64,000 nt of DNA from Cyclaneusma minus (taxonomy: Eukaryota > Ascomycota > Leotiomycetes > Marthamycetales > Marthamycetaceae), in NCBI GenBank assembly GCA_037179335.1, contig JAKZHN010000008.1, positions 1,302,001-1,366,000 of the forward strand, given 5' to 3'. Both the position numbers and the translations under genes were made by a program. This document shows positions 34,106 to 43,381 of this stretch, piece by piece. Every line of letters begins with the position of its first letter. Position 1 is the stretch's first letter. The notes under the pieces were generated by a model. The model was given only the letters and a program-made list of their open reading frames with translations. It did no database searches and was not told where the DNA came from.

Positions 34106-34270
34106 CTTTAAAACTATGCTAAATTAATATTTATATTAATTCGCTAAATATTATTATTTATAGTTAAAGCAAAAGATTTATTAGTAAAGAATTCAAAGCC
34201 AAAAAATATATGCATAAAACTTAATATAAAGCTATTTTTATTAAATTATATTAATTTATTAGCAAAATTA
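34106..34270 (+). pseudogene. Copia integrase, continuation after the Gypsy-B insertion
   Basis: Directly behind the Gypsy-B 3' duplication the plus strand reads NIYINSLNIIIYS, then SKRFISKEFKAK and YMHKT, corresponding to the Copia segment that normally runs DxYxGPPDxIxxDAGKxFxSKEF. This is the part of the core expected next after the fragment ending at 26728, which proves that Gypsy-B split this integrase. Confidence 0.72.
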
Positions 34271-34273
34271 AAA

Positions 34274-34340
34274 ATTAAAATATTTTTTTAAAAAAATTAA
34301 AATATTTTTTTAAAAAAATTAAAATATTTTTTTTAAAAAT
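34274..34340. repeat. Three tandem copies of a 22-bp AT unit
   Basis: The unit AATTAAAATATTTTTTTAAAAA is repeated three times nearly perfectly within the degraded Copia integrase, probably a local expansion after decay. Confidence 0.75.
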
Positions 34341-35181
34341 ATATACCAAAAGCCTTTTAATAGCTATAGCTTTAAATAGCTTGTAAAATATTTAATAATT
34401 TTACCGGATTAAATAATTTAATGCCTATTTTTTTAATATTTAAAATTTATTTTTATTTAAATAAAAACTTTTTCCTTTTCTAAATATTATTAAGCGTATT
34501 AAAATTATTTAATTGGCTATAAAAGAAATTAGCGCATTTAAGCTAAATAAATTATAAATCATAATTTTAATATTCGCAATACTTTAAATATTATTGCTGT
34601 TAAATCTTTTTTTTAGCTTTTTTATTAAAATTTATAAATAATAATAATAATAATAATAAAACTGGCTGGAAAAGTCCATTTAAGCTTTTTGCTATTAAAA
34701 ACTATAATAATATTATAAAACTTCCATATAGCCCTACGACTTTTCGCAGCACTATTATTTAATTTTGTTTAATTGAAAATAATACGCTAAATGATTTTTT
34801 AAACAATTCACCAAATAACTCGCCAAACGATTTATTAAATAATTCTTTTTTGATCCTAGAAAATAGGCTAATTTTTAACCCGCTAAAATCGCCTTAATAT
34901 AGTATACTAAATATACCGGCCGCCCTAGCACAAAATAAATTGCTAGCTATAATCCAAAATAAATTAACTTTTAATATATTAAATAATATAATATAAAACC
35001 CTTTAAAGAATATAGTATAAAGGCCAATTAAGCGGTTATGAAATCGCTTAAAAAATAGCAAAAACAAAGTCTGTTTTTTTAATTATTTTAAAATAAAGCT
35101 CAAAATCGTTTTTTGCTATTTTAAAGGAAATCTAATTACTATAAAAATCTTTATATTTTTTGGAAAAAGGACAATATAAAA

Positions 35182-36760
35182 TTGGCGCTTAAACTCCGCA
35201 AAAACGGTATTATTATTATTTTTGGCTTTTTATTTAAAGCTTTTGCTAAAACTAAATTTAATAATTTTATAATGGCCAATATTTTTAAAATTATTAAATA
35301 CAATCCTGCAATTTATAACGGCATGCAAATTTTCAATTATTGCATAATTTATAAAATTGAAAATAAAACCATTGAGCTCCTATATAAAAAATCAAAAATA
35401 ATAATTTAAAATAATAATAATAATAGCAAAAAAATAATTTTTATTTAAATTTCAACAATTTAAAAAATTAGCCAATATTTAATGCTTGTTTTTTTTTGCT
35501 TGCTGGATGTTTTCATGCTATTAAAAGATATTACCCAAATTTATATTCAAGCAAAAAATAAGCTTTATTGCCAAATTTCTTTTTAAATTTCCAAGGCCCT
35601 AATTTATTTGTTTTTTAAAAATAGTCTAATATAAACTATTAAATTATTATATAATATTGCAAAGTTTAAACTTTATTAATTTAAACTTTTTTAATTTAAA
35701 ATTTATTCTAGCTATTATATTAAAAAGCTTAATATAATTATTTTTATATATAATAATTGCCTTTTAATTAATATTAAATTTAATACCAAGCGCTTTGCTT
35801 TTATTAATATATAAATTAATCATACTTTTATTTTGGCTAATTAAAAATAAATTAATTTGAACAAAAACATGGATTTAAAACTAAGCTTTATATAATGCTA
35901 AATGCTAATATTTTTTTAATTTTTAATAATGGATTTTTTTTATTTGAAAAAATATTATAATATTAAAATAAAAAAAGCAAAATAAAAAACTAATATTAAT
36001 TAATTTTTTAAATCCCAATAGAAAAAGCTTATATATTAGCCAAAGAGCTTTAATTGCTTATATTACCAATATTTGCCAATTTTAAATTATTTGTAAAATT
36101 AATATAATTGCTTAAATCCAGGATTTTATTAACGACGATTTTAAAGCCTTCAATAAAATTATTAAATAATATAGGAATAACTTAATTAGAAGCCTAATTA
36201 TATTAATGCTAAATCTATTTTTTAAAGCTATTTGTTTTTATTAATAGCTTATTTGCCAATAATAAAAATTTCTTTTTCCAATTTAATTATATTCTTATAT
36301 TAGCAAATAAAAATAAAAATTCTGCCAATAGCTTTAAATTATAAAGAAATTTATTTTATTAAAGCTTTATTAAAAACAAGTATATTATCCGGAGCGCCCT
36401 AATTAATAAAATTTTAACTATAGTCCAAAATGCTAATATAAAATATATTATTGGCTAAATTTTAAAAATAATTATTTTAAAGCTTAATTTACTATTAATA
36501 AAAATCGTAATTGCTATTAATTTTTATTTTCTTTACGATTATTTTATAAAATTTAAAACAACTATTGAAAAAAAGCTTATAATTAATATTTTTGCCCTAT
36601 ACCAAAATTATAAATATAGGAAGCTATAGAAAATTAAATAAATTTATAGCAAAAACAATTTTATAAACTTTATAATAAACGTATTTTTTAATAAAATATT
36701 GGAAATTTTTATTTATACTAATAAATTTACCGTCTATATAAAAAAATAAGAAAAATAAAA
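35182..36760 (+). pseudogene. Copia reverse transcriptase and RNase H remnants
   Basis: A stop-free stretch at 35182-35409 reads ALKLRKNGIIII, then IFNYCIIYKIENKTIELLYKKSK, corresponding to the fungal Copia RT start (ALKxRKDGxI...IFKSRxVxEIKGK...PYEKSRLV). Further down, LKDITQIYIQAKNKL (about 35535; normally RDITQAYTQS) is recognisable, then NRKSLYISQRALIAYI (about 36030). The RNase H end FLYDYFIKFKTTIEKKLIINI (about 36530-36590; normally SLYDCLVKLGTTQEKRLMxDI) follows. Frameshifts and stops interrupt the reading, so this is a relic. Confidence 0.78.
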
Positions 36761-36944
36761 AAATGTATTTTTATAAAAAAGAAAACGAATTAATAATCCT
36801 TTAAACTTTTCCTTTATTTTATTATTTTACTTTATTATATATAGCGGCTTTTAATATCGCTTTTATAAAATTATTTATTCCTTATATATATAAATTAAAA
36901 AAGCAGATTTAAAGCTATTTATTTATAAAAATAAAAAATTCCCA

Positions 36945-37140
36945 ATATTTAATTATAGCAAATAAATAGCTAATAATAATAATAGCGTAAGCCATTAATA
37001 ATTGCCTTAGGTATTGGCTTATATTAAAAGCTAATAATATTTTCATTATTTACGAAAAGAGCTCTTTTTTTTCACGCTTTAATATATTATTACTATTATT
37101 TTTAATATTAGCTAGTTTTACGTAATCCCGTTAAATTAAT
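36945..37140 (+). repeat. 3' LTR of the Copia-type element (approximate)
   Basis: Direct repeat of about 16870-17075. It keeps the CGTAAGCCATT, CCTTAGGTATTGGCTTAT and GTAATCCCGTTAAA words, which are more decayed in the 5' copy. Confidence 0.65.
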
Positions 37141-38454
37141 AGTTTTTTAAAAGCCCTATAAAAAGGCAAGTTTTATAATTGGATTATATATAATAGTTTA
37201 AAAATAAAAAAGTATTTAAAAAAATGCTTAAAAATAAGCCCCGATTATATATTTATAAAAATCCAGTTTATAAAAATAAAAATAATATTATAGCTTTTTT
37301 CACTAGTTTTAATAATCGCTATTGGCTATTTAAATATAAATATAAAACCAATAAAACGCTTTTTTATAAAAATAATTATAAAGCATAGCTTTAATAAAAT
37401 AATCATGCTATAAATTTATACAGCCTTTTTCAAAGGGCTTAAAATTAATTTACAGCCGGTTGCTTTTTATTTTGGGATAGCAATACTATTAATTAATTGC
37501 TTTAAATATTTGTATAATTGATAAATGAAAATTTAATTTATTTGCTAGCCTCCAAGCATTTAAAACTATTTAAATAAAAAATATTTAATTTAAAATAAAT
37601 ATAATTTATTTTATAATTTATTATTATTATTTTCACTTTTATTATTTTCCTATATAAATAATTTAAAAGCAAAAAAATCAAACTTGCTAATAATATTTAT
37701 TTGCAATTGGCTAACCGTCCTATTTATATCCCTAATCTCCTGCCGAAGCTTTTTAATCGTCTTTTTCGTTTTATTATCTCCTTCGCCAATTTTTTCCATT
37801 ACTTTTTCCAAACCTTTAATAAATCGCTTATTCCAATGCTTTTTAATTTCCTATTTTATTCCCTATTTGGTTTTCCTTTTAAAATAGCTTTGCAAATTTT
37901 TACGCATTTGGAAAAAGAAAATCTTTTTATCCGGCTTTTTTAATTTATTTTCGGCATTTTTATTATTAATATTTTAATTATCGAGGTCGCTGCTATTAAA
38001 AAATTAATTTATTATATAGAAATCCTTGCTATTAGTATTGCCAACGCTTACAATTTTAAAAAACTCGTTCTCGCTATACTTGCATTTATATAAGCGGGAA
38101 AAAAAGAAATTGGCGATATCTCTCTCGGCTTTGCAAGCTTTTTTTTTCTATATTCAATTACTTTTTAATTAATTGGCCTATTATATTTAATTATAGCTTT
38201 TTTCCATTGCTTATTAAATCCAATTTAATTTACAATATATTAGCTTTTTTTTTACCACATTTTTAAATAATTTATACTTTTTCCATTTAAATTAATTCTG
38301 CCTTTAATAGTTTTTTTTAAATAGCTTTTAAATTACAGCTTAAAACACTTTGGCTATAAAATATTTATATATTCTTTTGCGCAATATAATAAATTTAAAA
38401 AAAAACTTTAGCTTTGCCTTAATAAATTGCTATATAATACTTTTTGCTGTATTT

Positions 38455-38710
38455 CTCCTACGGCTATATTAGCTTTAGCTGCGCTAGCTTTAATCGTAAT
38501 AGCTTTAGCAATATTAGTTTTAATAGCAATGCTAGCTTTAATTATACCGCGTATTTTATATATTCCCCGGCCGCCCTTTAATCCACGATTTTTTAAGCGA
38601 TTTCTTTTCCCTTTTATTAGCGCAGGAAAAAGGCTATTGCAATTACTATTATAATGGCTATTGCAATAGCTTTTGGAACGGCTTTTATAACGGCTATTGC
38701 AAGAAATTTG
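38455..38710. repeat. Degenerate GCTTTA/GCTATTGCAAT low-complexity repeat
   Basis: Words GCTTTAGC, GCTAGCTTTAAT and GGCTATTGCAATAGC alternate through two blocks (about 38462-38545 and 38628-38710). Read on the minus strand the first block gives an Ala/Ile/Lys-rich peptide. It belongs to the outer, unclassified element. Confidence 0.55.
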
Positions 38711-39349
38711 GCTATTAATTTATTGCAAATATAATTTGACGCTAGAAATAACTAGCTAATATAGGTGTGCTTTTAATTAATAAAAGAGAAATACTAAAAT
38801 AAAAAGCCGCTAGAAATTGGAAAATCCGCAAAAACTATAAATACGGCGCTAGGATAGCGCTTTAAAAAATCTTTTTGGAAAACTCTTTTGCTGGCGACGG
38901 GGAGATTTAAAATTGGCTAAAGGTAAATGCAAATAAAAACAGCTATAGCCAAGGGATTGCTAAAAAAAGGCATAGTAAATTGCTGGAATTATTGGCTATC
39001 GTTGGAATTTATATTATTTATAGGCTAAAATCCTTGAAATTCTTGAAATTGGTAATAATTGCCTATAATTGCGAATAATAGAATTTATAATTTATAAAGG
39101 GATTTTGTATTGGCTAATTTATATACAAATCGATTTTTCAAAATGCAGCTTTTTAATGACAATTAATTGCATGCCAAGGCCCACACGCTTGCTATTTTCG
39201 GCCCTCGCTTAGCCTCGCTTAGCATTTGGGGATTTCAAATCGAATTTGAAAAATTTCAAATTTAATTTGAGATTTTCAGCTATGGATTTTTAAGCATTGG
39301 CCAGCCAAAATCCGTAAATGGCTAGTTTGGCGGCGCTATACCCCTTTAG

Positions 39350-40298
39350 AAGTCCAAATAATAGTCGGTCACTATGTGCTCAAGACCTCTATTAAGAAGT
39401 GCAAGGAATTGGGTATCACGCATGTTTTTGATGTGCGCTCGAATAACGAGATCGCGAGGTATAAGGCAGCCAGCAAAGAATGGGATGGATGCCAACGCGT
39501 GTCTGTGCCTGTGTTTAAAAACGAAGATTACAGGTTGGTCTTCGACTGTTTTATTGTAATCTAGTAATTTTGTTTTGTAATTTATAATTTGCCTTGTATT
39601 TAGTAACTTAGTTTTATGACCTAGCCCGGAAGACGTCGCTATCCGCTATCAAGACTATGCCAGCGAAGGCACGGAGGTAACAAATCCAACTCTTCCCAAA
39701 ATCCTCTTGGTCATCAGGCCATGATCTTTCTTAGTTATACTAATTGAACACTCCAAGGGTTTCACCCGTGCCTACATGCACATATTGAAACACGCACCAG
39801 ACGCCTACAGACCAATCTTCCTCCACTTAGCTCACGAACAATCACCCATGCTCATCCACTGCACAGCCGGGAAAGACAGAACCGGCGTCTTTGTGGCTCT
39901 GGTTCTCTCGCTGTGTGGAGTAGACGATGAAACAATCGCCTATGAATACTCGCTCACAGAACTGGGCTTGGCGAAGATGAAGCCGGTTATATTGGAACAT
40001 TCAATGGCGAATCCGGCTTTTGGAGGGGATGAGAAGGGGGCGCTGAACATGATTTCTGCGAGGTATGTCTATTCTCATTGGGTGTGAATTCTGTTTGGCT
40101 CTGTTTGACGAGGAGCGAAAAGTGAGGTCAAGCGAAGCTGATTTATGAGATAGGAAGGAGAATATGAAAGCTACGTTGAGGGCTATGAGGGAGGAATATG
40201 GGAGTGCGGAGAAGTATATGATCGAGAAGTGTGGTCTGACGGAGGAGGAGGTAAAGAGTATCCGGTCTAGGTTGCTTGTGGAAGAGTCGAATCTGTGA
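39350..40298 (+). pseudogene. Tyrosine phosphatase gene, piece 3 (catalytic part)
   Basis: Exons 39350-39533, 39625-39676, 39758-40062 and 40154-40298 (TGA), with three GT-AG introns in fitting phases. It reads ELGITHVFDVRSNNEIARY, VPVFKNEDYSPEDVAIRYQDYASEGTEGFTRAYMHIL, the catalytic loop HCTAGKDRTG (HCx5R), GVDDETIAYEYSLTELGL, and NPAFGGDEKGALNMI. These are all blocks of the fungal Y_phosphatase3 (Siw14-like/dual-specificity) family. Joined with pieces 1 and 2 the gene would code for about 275 aa, the normal size. The catalytic Cys and Arg are intact. The promoter and start lie 27 kb away, so it should be null unless an internal start or extreme splicing works. The first residues after the junction (EVQIIVGHYVLK) match the family poorly. 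Confidence 0.88.
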
Positions 40299-41115
40299 TT
40301 CTGTCAACTTGGGAATTGTAGTAAACGGGGGACAAATTTTCTGACCAGACACACTATATGAAAGAGCGAAAGGCCGGCTTCTTAATGAGTCCAATATACA
40401 GCAAGACTTTGACGGCGAACCTACCGCTCGGCGCTGGCCCTTTGTTTTCTACCAACCCAACCAAAAGCTTCCCATACGATGATGGGACAATACGTTCAAT
40501 TGTATGTACTATTGATCTCGGATATAGATTGAGTTATTCTGATCCACCCAAAGTCGGTCCTCGTATCTTCCAATTACTAGGTCTTCTTACTCGTCTTTAG
40601 TAGCAATTGTTTTTACGAAGTGACTAATTTGTGCTCGTTTGTGCTCAGGAGTTTCTACAAAAAATAGAGATCTGTAACCACATTCACTTGATCCTCATGG
40701 TGATATCTCCTATGCCTTTGAAATACAAGTTTCATCCCATATTTCGTAATCCTTGATCTCTAAGGTCATATCCGTAACCCGTGAGAATCTGAGATAGATC
40801 CAAGGGCACTTATTACTATTTCTGGATTTTATATTCCAGATGTAGAATTTGATATTTGGTTAATACGTAGTATCCCTCGAGATTCGATTTTTCCACAATA
40901 GAACATAATCAACAAACCTATTGGCCTTCCCAAGCAGCAAGACTAGGGTTGTGCTTTCGAACGAAAGTCAATCCAGGTCAGGGGAAACGTTTTCCCGGCT
41001 TGGCGTGGTTTCACCCGTGGCGCGTTGAATTTCTGCAACTCAACTTCGCAACATCAAAAGGCTCCCAATTCCACTGCCCACGCAACATCTCTCACCACAC
41101 ATCTCCACGCCGAAG
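40299..41115. other. Intergenic region of about 0.8 kb
   Basis: Presumed 3' UTR of the phosphatase and promoter of mS45. Short ORFs only; no repeat or RNA gene seen. Confidence 0.5.
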
Positions 41116-42380
41116 ATGCCGCCCCGAATACGGCTCAATGCGCCTACCAGCCTCCTGAACTCCGCGCGGGAGTCAATCTGCGCCGGCTGCGGCGCAGATT
41201 CACGCCAGAATTTCTCCTCGTCACCAGTCGCCCAGACAAAACTGACACGACTGCGACGCCAGATGTGGCGCTGGATCAACAGCGAGGGCGAGAACTACAG
41301 ACAGCCTCTGCCAGGCTCTACCAACTACCTTGGAGCCTACTCGAATGGTCGATTAAGAAGATTGGCTACTCCAGAAAACGAAGAAGGCGAGGAGCAACAA
41401 CAAAGCGGTGATCAACTGCCGCCTGAGCAAGCTTCTGATCTGAGGCCCTTTCCGCTCAATCCTGCTTTCAAGAGCGAGCCGGTGCTGAGCGAGAAGCTGA
41501 GAGAGGCTATTTGGGAAAAGATCATGCGGGAGGGAGAGTCGGTGGAGATGGTAAGCGCAGAGCTCGGCGTTGAGATGAGAAGAGTGGGTGCTGTGGTGCG
41601 TTTGAAGGAGATTGAGAAGGAGTGGGTACGACAGGTAAGCATTCCAAAGTTCTCTATCTCTTCCCCTTGCTGCTGTGATGATTCCACAAAAATTTATCGA
41701 TTAGTCTTTAAGACACCTACATGGTTACAAACATACTCCTTCCTACGAGCCTCTCTGAGTAGCACTGCCTCTGTCCATAAACAATATCCATGTCTTGCTG
41801 TTCCAGAGAAGCTTACAACTTTTCGACCCAGGGAAAGGAACTGGCAATACCATACTCCAAGGCCGTGCTCGAAATGCTGCCCAAAACGCCATATTCCAAA
41901 GACGCCAAGTTCCGCCGACCACACGAGTCCATCAACGACCTGCCCGTCCACTCCGCCACGCGCCACCAAATCTGGCACCCCACCTCCGAATCGCGCCACT
42001 TCACGCGCGCCGACGCCGCCAAAGCCTTCGCCGAAGACCTCCTCCCAGCCGACGACCGCGTGCCGCACCCGGAGATCGCCGAATTAGAGCGAGACAGACT
42101 TGCCGGTATGCCCCTGAAGGAGCGCATGGCCAAAGACCAGGAAAGGCGCTCGCAAATCGAACAGGAGCGGCTGGTTAAGGAACAGCGACGGCTGCAGCTG
42201 GAGGAGAAGCTTACGACGAAGGTGGATAATGGAGGGAGATGGGTGTTTCAGTTCCGTGAGGTCAATGTTGATGCTGTTGGGCCGGATGGTAGAGGCAAGA
42301 ATGCGGCGGGCTGGCGTTATGGTAATCCTCATAACGACCGGAAGGTTGGCCAGGTGAAGATACCCACGAGGGTGGAGTAG
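41116..42380 (+). CDS. Mitochondrial small-subunit ribosomal protein mS45 (yeast MRPS35/Bot1 family)
   Basis: Two exons, 41116-41634 and 41832-42380, with a 197-bp intron; 355 aa. The splice acceptor was chosen so that KEWVRQ joins GKELAIPYSKAVLEMLPKTPY, as in the family (Pfam 'eukaryotic mitochondrial regulator protein'). Family blocks: RLRRQMWRWINSEGENYRQPLPGSTNYLG near residue 50, EKLREAIWEKIMREGESVEMVSAELGVEMRRVGAVVRLKEIEKEW, ESRHFTRADAAKAFAEDLLPADDRVPHPE, and a Glu/Arg/Gln-rich helix before RWVFQFREVNVDAVG. The basic N-terminus (MPPRIRLNAPTSLLNSARES) looks like a mitochondrial presequence. It is a structural component of the mitochondrial small ribosomal subunit in fungi. Confidence 0.9.
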
Positions 42381-43381
42381 AGAGAGTGGTGTCTGTGAAA
42401 GCATATAATTAGCTGCATGGCTGGAGTTATGGGTATGTATAAATCTTGTATGATTACAACATAAAGCGGAGGCAATTTAGGTGGTATGTCCAGTCTTTCG
42501 AGCAAAGGCTTCTACATCAAGTGATCACTCATGTCCCTCGAGAAGGCCTTGCAAGGCGTCTCTTTTCTATGTGTGACTCAGGGGCTATGCACAATGTTTC
42601 TGTCGTCTAAGAACTGCAAAATAAACGCCTTCCGCCATACACAACTTTCACTTCCAGTGGCTACTACTACTTCCTCCTCACTTCCCAGCTCAATCCTCTT
42701 TGGCTCTCGCATCTTGTGTTGGTAAAGTATGGAATGACCACCAAAATGTCACAAACAGCAACTCTTCCACCTTCCAAAATAGCAGTGTATCGCAGCAGCA
42801 GCAGCAGCGATTAGAGAACCGAGAGAGAAACAACAGCCAGACGGACTGCAGAAAGAAGAAAAAGAGCAGGCCTCGCTACCTGTTCGTTCCTGTAGGGTCA
42901 GGGTGGTGCGCGCGCGGGGGTGATAGACAGGTTGTATTGGCTATGGAGAGGGGAGGAAGCTGGAGGGCCGCCGGGGAGCTATGGGTGGTCCCCATGGCTG
43001 GCGCTAAGCTAGTGCTAGCGCCCCGGGCACGGGGCGCGTGCCCGGCTTAGTCAGCGATCCACACACTCCCAAAATTTCGTAAATCGAGCGTAAAGAAATT
43101 TCATCAGACGTCGTTTCGTGTCGAGTCGTCGACTCGTCATCATTCCGATTCGTCACCAACAGTGTACCATCTCCCCTCGTTATCTTCACCGATTCTCGTC
43201 AGCTCTCACATCTCCAAGTTCATCCATCATTCGGTTTTTCAATCACCAAAAGCCGCTGCGTTCCGTTTCTCGATCCTCCACAATCACCATAGATAGCACA
43301 TAAATATCATATCATATCGGCATAGTATATATCCAAGATTTTCGCAAGGCGTCTAGACGGTCTCATCCAGAGCGATGTTTC
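42381..43381. other. Convergent intergenic region of 1 kb
   Basis: Holds the 3' ends of mS45 (+) and the PQ-loop gene (-). Contains a CAG run (CAGCAGCAGCAGCAG at about 42794-42808) and a GC-rich hairpin (listed separately). No ORF with recognisable similarity. Confidence 0.5.
43023..43045. repeat. GC-rich inverted repeat (8-bp stem)
   Basis: CCGGGCAC (43023-43030) and GTGCCCGG (43038-43045) are perfect complements around a 7-base GC loop. The surroundings (GCTAGTGCTAGCGCC) are also self-complementary. It could be a terminator-like hairpin or the scar of a small element; function unknown. Confidence 0.6.

Larger units (their letters stand above)
16870..37140 (+). mobile_element. Copia-type LTR retrotransposon interrupted by two Gypsy elements
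   Basis: Plus-strand pol pieces appear in Copia order (integrase, reverse transcriptase, RNase H): integrase at 26330-26728 and again at 34106-34270, RT from 35182, and RNase H to about 36760. Two directly repeated segments, about 16870-17075 and 36945-37140, share GCTAGTAATAATAAT-like starts, TTTACGAAAAGAGCT, and ATTACTA...GCTAG blocks; I take them as the LTRs. Their exact ends and a target duplication could not be fixed. Removing Gypsy-A and Gypsy-B leaves about 6.2 kb, a normal Copia length. Conserved Gln and Trp positions are often stops, as expected from C-to-T mutation. Confidence 0.8.
15906..39349. mobile_element. Nested transposon stack; outermost element unclassified
   Basis: The outermost layer consists of about 15906-16870 and about 37150-39349, split by the Copia-type element. 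The sequence TTAG occurs at both borders (15906-15909 and 39346-39349) and may be a 4-bp target duplication; using it, the phosphatase frame joins exactly. On the minus strand of the right part, a degraded protein with a Lys/Glu-rich coiled-coil-like segment (KTKKTIKKLRQEIRDINRTV, about 37790-37690) can be read, resembling a Gag-like or ORF1-like protein. An Ala/Ile/Lys-rich segment is read from about 38600-38460. The left part also reads best on the minus strand. The two arms total only about 3.2 kb. I could not identify a transposase or reverse transcriptase, so a LINE relic, a non-autonomous element or something else are all open. Confidence 0.55.

Noticed and set aside
35182..35409. 75-codon frame as an independent gene
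   Set aside because: It matches the start of fungal Copia reverse transcriptase and lies in order with the other pol pieces.
37684..37943. Plus-strand 67- and 80-codon hydrophobic frames as a membrane protein
   Set aside because: The opposite strand reads as a charged coiled-coil protein of the outer element, which better explains the absence of stops.
12500..39000. CRISPR array or regularly spaced repeats in the AT-rich region
   Set aside because: The repeats are LTR pairs or simple AT tandems without regular spacers, and this is a eukaryotic genome.
12270..39349. AT-rich block as mitochondrial DNA or a mitochondrial insertion
   Set aside because: It contains Gypsy and Copia protein relics, LTR pairs and target duplications, and shows no rRNA, tRNA or respiratory gene of a mitochondrial genome.
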